DNA of 11,781 bases, from positions 1 to 11,781 of the forward strand of contig CAZQAO010000030.1 of NCBI GenBank assembly GCA_964591225.1, read 5' to 3'. The position numbers and the translations under genes were made by a program. Below the pieces are notes generated by a model. That model worked only from the letters and a program-made list of their open reading frames with translations, made no database searches and was not told the DNA's origin. The DNA is from MGBC108787 sp964591225. GTDB lineage: Bacteria > Bacillota_I > Bacilli_A > RF39 > UBA660. Shown piece by piece: positions 6,612 through 11,781 of this stretch (position 1 is its first letter; every line of letters starts with the position of its first letter).

Positions 6612-8228
6612 TTAATGATTATTTTTTTCCAGCTTTCTTACTAAATAGCCAATAAAAGTCATACTAGTAACTAAACTGATAATATTGCTAATTTGATCTA
6701 TCATAGTACCGGTATAGTCTACTGTAATTGTAGCAGATGCCGGAACTTCAATTTTAATAAATCCCTTTTCATCTTCTTGATATGCTAATTTAGTAGTTTC
6801 ATTAAGCGTAGTAGCACTCACTCTATAACCTAAATAATAAAGACGAGGCAATTCTAAAGTTACAGGATTTTTAGTATCTACTTTAAATACTAAAGATTCC
6901 ATATCATTGGTAAAAATAGTTACATCCGCCTTACCCTTAACCACGTGAACTAAATCATCTCTACTTCTTAAATAATCAATATTTTCTTTGGCTTTAACTG
7001 GTAAATATTCATTCATATAACCCATACCTGTTTCAGCTAAATTATAATTTTCTAAAGCTACTTCTTTATATTCTTGGTGAGTTAAACTAATGAAAGCGAC
7101 GACTAAACAAGATACTACACTAATCACAATGCCCAGTTTAGGTCTTTTTAGTTCTTGTAATGCATAATAAGCTAAAATACTTAATCCCAAAGTAGTTAAA
7201 ATGGCCAAGCGAGAAGGAAATTGAATTAGTAATAAAAAGTCAGGCATAAGTTTCCAGGGAAAAAGCTTGGAAGACATAAACATCCCCAAAAGAGTCCAAA
7301 CCATACCTACAGCAAATAAATAATCTTGTTGCATCTTTAGTAAGATATTTTTAGGTTTTAACTTTACTATCAAATACAAAAGAAACAACAATGCTATGAT
7401 ATTGACAAACGCATCCCCCATCAAAAAATCTTTTAAACTTAAAGCATTTTCATACACACCATCCGGATTAGCCATCGCATTTTTACTAAAGACAACATAA
7501 TTACCTAATATTCTATGCTCTAATAGTGGTAGTAAAAAGAACATATTGACTAACAAAACAATTATGGTTCCCAAAGCTAAAGTTTTAAGAGTTTTAGGAT
7601 TAAAAACTTTCTTATAATTAATTAGTAAGATTACTCCTAAAAACAAAGTAATATACATAGTCAATACTAAATGCGATTCAATAAGACCTGTATACCCTAA
7701 TACAAAAGTAAAATAAAACTTAGGATAATCTTTATTAAATAAATAATAGATACTTAGTAAAACAATTGGTAAAAAGATAAATATTAAAGATTCATTTAAA
7801 GCATCTCGTACCATCATATCATAAATTTTATAGGGAGCAGTTAGATAAAAAATAGCAGCTACCAAAGATAAAGGCTTATTCTTAGTTACGGTTTTCATAA
7901 AATAATACATACTTAAACCCGAAGAGAAAATAATTACTAAATCGGTAATTTTTAAAGTAGTAAATATTGAGGAAGATAATAATTTAATAAAAGCGGCTAA
8001 AACGTGAGCTAATTGCGGATAAAAAAGACCGGCTCCGTAACCAAAATTATAAGCAATTACTGGAAAAATCTTGGTATTTAAACTATTGTTCATTCCTAAA
8101 ATATAAGCAATATGATAACCCGTATCATGACCTTCAAAATAACGACTATTTAAAATAGGAATTAATAATAAAATTGAAAGTAAAAAAAGCAAAATATAAT
8201 AATAATCTTTATTTTTTAATTTTTTCAT
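6612..8228 (-). CDS. Polytopic YfhO / PTPS-related membrane protein, probable GT-C glycosyltransferase
   Basis: This 538-residue protein has a membrane anchor at about 10-27, an extracytoplasmic loop with RYFEGHDTGYH (29-39), and about ten further hydrophobic helices to residue 380. A beta-rich soluble segment follows (about 385-500), then one last helix and a basic tail. The acidic/His motif in the first outer loop and the segment with LPRLYYLGYRV, typical of YfhO and 6-pyruvoyl-tetrahydropterin-synthase-related membrane proteins, support that family. YfhO-like proteins are linked to glycosylation of teichoic acids in Gram-positives; they use polyprenyl-phosphate sugars outside the membrane. 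It is the last gene of the glycan operon, 20 bases after GT2-GtrA. Its ribosome binding site (AGAAAGAAG) is weak, so translation may depend on coupling. Asp35 as a catalytic residue is inferred. Confidence 0.8.
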   Translation of the reverse strand: MKKLKNKDYYYILLFLLSILLLIPILNSRYFEGHDTGYHIAYILGMNNSLNTKIFPVIAYNFGYGAGLFYPQLAHVLAAFIKLLSSSIFTTLKITDLVIIFSSGLSMYYFMKTVTKNKPLSLVAAIFYLTAPYKIYDMMVRDALNESLIFIFLPIVLLSIYYLFNKDYPKFYFTFVLGYTGLIESHLVLTMYITLFLGVILLINYKKVFNPKTLKTLALGTIIVLLVNMFFLLPLLEHRILGNYVVFSKNAMANPDGVYENALSLKDFLMGDAFVNIIALLFLLYLIVKLKPKNILLKMQQDYLFAVGMVWTLLGMFMSSKLFPWKLMPDFLLLIQFPSRLAILTTLGLSILAYYALQELKRPKLGIVISVVSCLVVAFISLTHQEYKEVALENYNLAETGMGYMNEYLPVKAKENIDYLRSRDDLVHVVKGKADVTIFTNDMESLVFKVDTKNPVTLELPRLYYLGYRVSATTLNETTKLAYQEDEKGFIKIEVPASATITVDYTGTMIDQISNIISLVTSMTFIGYLVRKLEKNNH

Positions 8229-8248
8229 AAGTTTGCTTCTTTCTAAAA

Positions 8249-9523
8249 TTACTTGGTTTTAAAAACCAATAATTTACTAAAAATATAATTCATAATAATA
8301 ACGATAACTTGAGAGATTATCTTACCGGTAAAATCTGGCCAAGAAAGTAGTGAGACAATTATATACATTGTCGCCATATCTAATAAAAGCGTTAGTATTC
8401 GAGAACCTACAAAAGCTAAAAACTCTTGCCCATAATTTTTATTTTTACTTTTAAAAACAAAAATTCGATTAGCAAAATAAGCAAAAATAACAGCCATTAC
8501 CCAAGATAAAACATTAGCTATCTGTAACTCTAAATTATTATTAGGATTTAAAAAAGTACGCGTAAAAATATAATAAGATAGCAAAGAAACTACTAGGGTT
8601 AAAAAACCAACAATGAGATAATTCCAGATTTGTGGATTTTTATAATATATATTAAAACCCCAATTCCAAAACTTAACCAATGGATTATGATCATGGCCTT
8701 TAATAATTAACTTTTTTTCGGTAACTTCTCTCTTATCTAAATTATTATTTTTCTCTGAATGCGCATAAAAACGCGTTAAAACACGGGCGATACTTTTGGG
8801 CCAAAACTTTTGAAACATGAAAAAATCTTCTTCGGTTCTAATATTGGCTTGAATAATTTGAGTAGTAGTTGATTCTTCATGAATTCGATGTCCCATTAAA
8901 TATTTAGGTATATAAATAAACTTACCCTTTCTTTTCGATAAACGTTCCCAAGCGAGCCAATCGACATTACATTTTAGCTTACTAGCAAAAACGCGTTTAG
9001 GACATTTCTTTTTTACAAAAGTTACCGAAGGACAACCAATGGCACTTCCAAAACGAATTGCAAACCTCTTAACCCCTTGCCAACCAGAAACTACTTTAAA
9101 CCGCAACGGAAATAAAAGTAGACGTTTAATCAATAAATTAATATTCTTCGTTTCTTTCGCACCGTTTTTAATTTCATAATAATTAGGAAATATGATTATC
9201 GCCTCAGGATTATATTCATAAGCCTTAATTATTTCTTCCGCATAACTTTCATCATATATATCATCTTGGTGAGCAATCGTTACTAAATCAGTAGCACCCA
9301 CAGAAAGAGCAAAATCAAAATCATACCCGATACCTTTACTTTCTTTATTTACTTGCACTTTTAAATGATACTTTTGAGCCATTTTCTTAATATAATCATT
9401 AGGAGTAGAAGTAGCAATTAAAACATTAGTTTTTATAGTTTGGTTTAACACGGATTTAAGACAATCTTCTAAATAAGGTGATTCTTTATAAGCCAAAACC
9501 ACAAACGTATGAGTTGTTTTCAT
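8249..9523 (-). CDS. GT2 glycosyltransferase fused to a GtrA-family membrane domain
   Basis: The 424-residue protein has two parts. Residues 4-220 are a family-2 glycosyltransferase: a VVLAYKESPYLEDCLKSVL start, a nucleotide-sugar/metal-binding HQDD (85-88), a VDWLAWERL segment (187-195) that fits the acceptor/base region, and GHRIHEEST (211-219). After a charged linker, residues 302-424 form four hydrophobic segments with an ANRIFVFKSK loop and a second NYIFSKLLVFK end, the internal repeat pattern of GtrA. GtrA proteins are thought to move undecaprenyl-phosphate-linked sugars across the membrane, so the fusion may couple synthesis of a lipid-linked sugar to its transfer outward. Its ATG overlaps the GT8 stop codon by one base (TAATG), and GGTGAG lies five bases upstream. 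The donor sugar cannot be told from the sequence. Confidence 0.9.
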   Translation of the reverse strand: MKTTHTFVVLAYKESPYLEDCLKSVLNQTIKTNVLIATSTPNDYIKKMAQKYHLKVQVNKESKGIGYDFDFALSVGATDLVTIAHQDDIYDESYAEEIIKAYEYNPEAIIIFPNYYEIKNGAKETKNINLLIKRLLLFPLRFKVVSGWQGVKRFAIRFGSAIGCPSVTFVKKKCPKRVFASKLKCNVDWLAWERLSKRKGKFIYIPKYLMGHRIHEESTTTQIIQANIRTEEDFFMFQKFWPKSIARVLTRFYAHSEKNNNLDKREVTEKKLIIKGHDHNPLVKFWNWGFNIYYKNPQIWNYLIVGFLTLVVSLLSYYIFTRTFLNPNNNLELQIANVLSWVMAVIFAYFANRIFVFKSKNKNYGQEFLAFVGSRILTLLLDMATMYIIVSLLSWPDFTGKIISQVIVIIMNYIFSKLLVFKTK

Positions 9524-10521
9524 TATTTCTCACCGGCCTTTTTTAGTTTCAAAGAACGATAATTCATAAAAACCGGAATTAAGGAATTAATAATTGTATA
9601 ACGAAGTCGATTAAAAGGATAAGTAACCAAATTAAATATGCGCCAACAAAAGAAATAAAGTCCCCACCCCTCTTCATCAGGTGTATCTTTCCATTCTGTT
9701 AAACTTAAATAATGTTTATAATCATCTCTATATTTATGGGTATTATGTTTCCGCCAAGGTCGTTCTTCCCCTAAATAATGAATTATCACTGGATTTTTTT
9801 TAGCCTCTAAAAAAGTATTCTTATCAATATATTCGGCGGGTTTTTCTAACTTACATAAAAAACGATAACTATATTGATCAAATATATTACAATAATTATA
9901 TTTGGGAGAAAGAGTATAAATTTGATTCTTTAAACAACCATTAATAGCATCTTGATCATTGGCAAATAACTTACCACTATGTTCTTTATAATAATTAATT
10001 ATTTTAGAACCAATCTTTTGATGACGCCATTTTTCTAAATTTATTAATAATACTCCTGCATTATAATAATGACTATTTTCTAAACCTAAAGCTTGTTTTC
10101 TTTTTTTGTCAACGGTCGGTTCAATACTCGCTCCCACTACTTTACCATCCATATTATCTAACCACAAATCGGTTAAATCTCCTCGACATATCGTATCTCC
10201 ATCTAAATATAAAACTTTATCAATATTTTTAGGTAAGATTTTATCAACTAATAATCTAGCTAAAACAATAGGATTCCAACCATTGGTATCAAATTCAAAA
10301 TCGAAATAATTAGCCAAATTTTCTAAGGGCAATATATCTAATTCTCGATTATATTTTTTAACACATTTTTGTAATTTCTTTTGATCTTGCAGCGATAACC
10401 CCCCTAGCACAATTAAGTAAAAATGAATCGTATTCATTTTTTTATTATTTTCACAAATAGAGGTAATACTGGCTGCTACTTGGGGTAAAAATTTATCATT
10501 TAATGTATATAAAATATTCAC
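9523..10521 (-). CDS. Family 8 glycosyltransferase (LgtC/GspA-like), GTG start
   Basis: This cytoplasmic or membrane-associated retaining glycosyltransferase has 332 residues. It opens with a nucleotide-binding strand (MNILYTLNDKFLPQVAASI). It has the metal-binding DGD motif (107-109 in LYLDGDT), the HYYNAGVLLINL acceptor-side motif (151-162), NDQDA (188-192) and HYLGEERPW (248-256). The last corresponds to the family's HxxGxxKPW, with Arg replacing Lys. After residue 280 there are aromatic and basic segments with an amphipathic look, suggesting peripheral membrane attachment. The start is GTG, because the codon at 10521-10519 is the first after the upstream stop and is preceded by AGAGGTAG. 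It overlaps the flippase stop by one base (TAGTG), indicating translational coupling. The family typically transfers glucose or galactose from UDP-sugars; the acceptor is unknown. Confidence 0.9.
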   Translation of the reverse strand: MNILYTLNDKFLPQVAASITSICENNKKMNTIHFYLIVLGGLSLQDQKKLQKCVKKYNRELDILPLENLANYFDFEFDTNGWNPIVLARLLVDKILPKNIDKVLYLDGDTICRGDLTDLWLDNMDGKVVGASIEPTVDKKRKQALGLENSHYYNAGVLLINLEKWRHQKIGSKIINYYKEHSGKLFANDQDAINGCLKNQIYTLSPKYNYCNIFDQYSYRFLCKLEKPAEYIDKNTFLEAKKNPVIIHYLGEERPWRKHNTHKYRDDYKHYLSLTEWKDTPDEEGWGLYFFCWRIFNLVTYPFNRLRYTIINSLIPVFMNYRSLKLKKAGEK

Positions 10522-11744
10522 TATTCTACCTCTTTTCTTATTTCTTTAATAAAGACAACAATATACATAATTAGTATTAATAACATAATTAAGGCATATG
10601 AAAGGGAAGCTCCGAAAACTCCACTTACTTGTACCAACTTATTGGATACAAAAAAGGCAACGACACTAGCTATTAAAAATATTAAACTTTGGACTTTAGT
10701 TTTACGCATAGTAGTTAAAGCATTTGATAAAATATAAGACATAGCATATAACGTAGCACCACCAATAATAATAAGTAAAGAATTTAAGTATGGCGATAAC
10801 TCTATACCATATATTAATTCTAAAAAAGGAATACCAAGCAAATAAGCTACCCCGATTACTACTAAACCAAATAACATAAGTATAAGTTCCATTTTAATAA
10901 TTAAACTATTAAACTTTTTAATCTGTTTACTTTTTAAATCTACTGTTAAACGAACTAGAAAGGGTTGAATCATAAATTGACCAAATAACGTAATTAAAGT
11001 AGCTGGCATCACAATAATTCCAAAGATGGTTTGAAAATTATTCGCCATATAGTTATCAATAGCAAACTTAGAAGCATTAAGAATATATTGGGTTAAAAGC
11101 GTAAACAAAAATGTATAAAAACCATACTTAAATAATTTCTTAATTTTAGCAAAATCAAATTTGGTACGCTCATAATTATAATGCCTAATATTTTTAAAAT
11201 CATAAAATAATAGTACTAATAAATTCATTAATATTATGCCTAATATTGCTAATATTAAATTATGCGTAATATAATCTACGATAAAAAATGCGGTAAAAGG
11301 TAAGATAGTTTTTAAACATAAAGATATACCCACTTTATAAAGATCATTATTTTTCTGAATAATAGCATAGATAGATTCACTAAAAGCTTCTATTAATTTA
11401 TATATAGTTAGTAATAATAAAATAGTAAATTTATAAACGGGATATTGTTTTATCAAAGCAAATAAAATAGCGATGATAATCATCGATCCACAAGTAAAAA
11501 GGCGATGATAAATAAAATCTTGATTGCTAAAATTTTCATCTGTTTCGGTTACTTGAAAAGTTCTACCATAATAGGTACCAAATACTTGTAAAAGGCACGC
11601 TAATGAAAAAGCAAAAGTAAAAATACCAGCATCATCGACACCATTTATTCTAGTTACGACAATTAAAAAAAATAGTGAAATACTAGTATTTAATAAAGAT
11701 CCAATTGTATTCCATATAAAATTTTTTTTCAAATTTTGATTCAT
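10521..11744 (-). CDS. Polysaccharide flippase (Wzx/MOP superfamily)
   Basis: This 407-residue protein is hydrophobic throughout, with about twelve predicted membrane helices. Its N-terminus, KKNFIWNTIGSLLNTSISLF followed by VVTRINGVDDAGIFTFAFS, is the classic opening of Polysacc_synt/Wzx proteins. These export undecaprenyl-pyrophosphate-linked oligosaccharides or related lipid-linked glycans across the cytoplasmic membrane. Short basic loops and an acidic/basic tail (KEIRKEVE) lie between and after the helices. GAGGAT (11754-11749) precedes the ATG by four bases and overlaps the end of the frame upstream. It heads the visible part of the glycan operon. Its substrate cannot be assigned; the neighbouring glycosyltransferases suggest a surface polysaccharide or teichoic-acid-like polymer. 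Confidence 0.88.
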   Translation of the reverse strand: MNQNLKKNFIWNTIGSLLNTSISLFFLIVVTRINGVDDAGIFTFAFSLACLLQVFGTYYGRTFQVTETDENFSNQDFIYHRLFTCGSMIIIAILFALIKQYPVYKFTILLLLTIYKLIEAFSESIYAIIQKNNDLYKVGISLCLKTILPFTAFFIVDYITHNLILAILGIILMNLLVLLFYDFKNIRHYNYERTKFDFAKIKKLFKYGFYTFLFTLLTQYILNASKFAIDNYMANNFQTIFGIIVMPATLITLFGQFMIQPFLVRLTVDLKSKQIKKFNSLIIKMELILMLFGLVVIGVAYLLGIPFLELIYGIELSPYLNSLLIIIGGATLYAMSYILSNALTTMRKTKVQSLIFLIASVVAFFVSNKLVQVSGVFGASLSYALIMLLILIMYIVVFIKEIRKEVE

Positions 11745-11745
11745 A

Positions 11746-11781
11746 TTAATCCTCGGTATTTTTATCTATTTTTTCTTTTAA
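11746..11781 (-). CDS. C-terminal tail of the next upstream operon gene (partial)
   Basis: On the minus strand an open frame enters from the window edge and reads Leu-Lys-Glu-Lys-Ile-Asp-Lys-Asn-Thr-Glu-Asp, then TAA at 11748-11746. The stop lies one base before the flippase ATG, so the flippase ribosome binding site lies inside this frame. That fits the tight coupling of the genes downstream. Eleven hydrophilic residues do not allow a family call. Confidence 0.45.
   Translation of the reverse strand, partial: LKEKIDKNTED

Noticed and set aside
10106..10309. 67-codon plus-strand open frame inside the GT8 gene
   Set aside because: It lies antisense over the catalytic DGD region of the GT8 gene and has no initiation signals.
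1..11781. Insertion sequences, transposase remnants, toxin-antitoxin or defence genes
   Set aside because: No transposase motifs, terminal inverted repeats or toxin/antitoxin-like small genes could be found; the complete genes are housekeeping or surface-glycan genes, plus a DUF975 membrane protein of unknown function.

Overview
The window is AT-rich and gene-dense. Its genes are short-spaced and carry AGGAGG-like ribosome binding sites, and it holds a RecG helicase, a DUF975 membrane protein and a single-chain pyruvate:ferredoxin oxidoreductase. Trp is read from TGG in long intact frames, so the standard bacterial code (table 11) fits and a Mycoplasma-type UGA-Trp code is not needed. This suggests an anaerobic, low-GC member of the Bacillota, perhaps an uncultured gut Bacilli/Erysipelotrichia-like lineage. 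That placement is inferred from gene content and composition only.

All complete protein genes are on the minus strand, so transcription runs from the right edge to the left. The right half (11746 down to 6612) is one tightly coupled cell-surface glycan operon: the tail of an unidentified upstream gene, a Wzx-like flippase, a GT8 glycosyltransferase (GTG start), a GT2 glycosyltransferase fused to a GtrA domain, and a large YfhO/PTPS-related membrane protein. Neighbouring genes overlap by 1 base or lie about 20 bases apart. GT2, GtrA and a polytopic GT-C-like protein together resemble an undecaprenyl-phosphate-sugar machine that glycosylates a surface polymer outside the membrane.

The middle (6572 down to 3228) is nifJ, the central enzyme of anaerobic pyruvate oxidation. 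It has its own extended -10 promoter candidate and ends in a terminator that looks usable from both strands. The left part holds recG and a DUF975 gene; the DUF975 promoter is embedded in the recG stop codon region. At the far left, a plus-strand gene of unknown identity ends at base 30.

The two intergenic gaps (31-316 and 2975-3227) are not empty. Each contains what looks like a complete stand-alone small-RNA gene: a TTGACA promoter with 17-base spacing, a hairpin starting at the predicted +1, a C-rich stretch, and an intrinsic terminator. One is on the minus strand (about 265 to 151), the other on the plus strand (about 3109 to 3244). They match no RNA family I recognise, and they carry a perfect 9-base complementarity to each other. 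This is the most interesting signal in the window.
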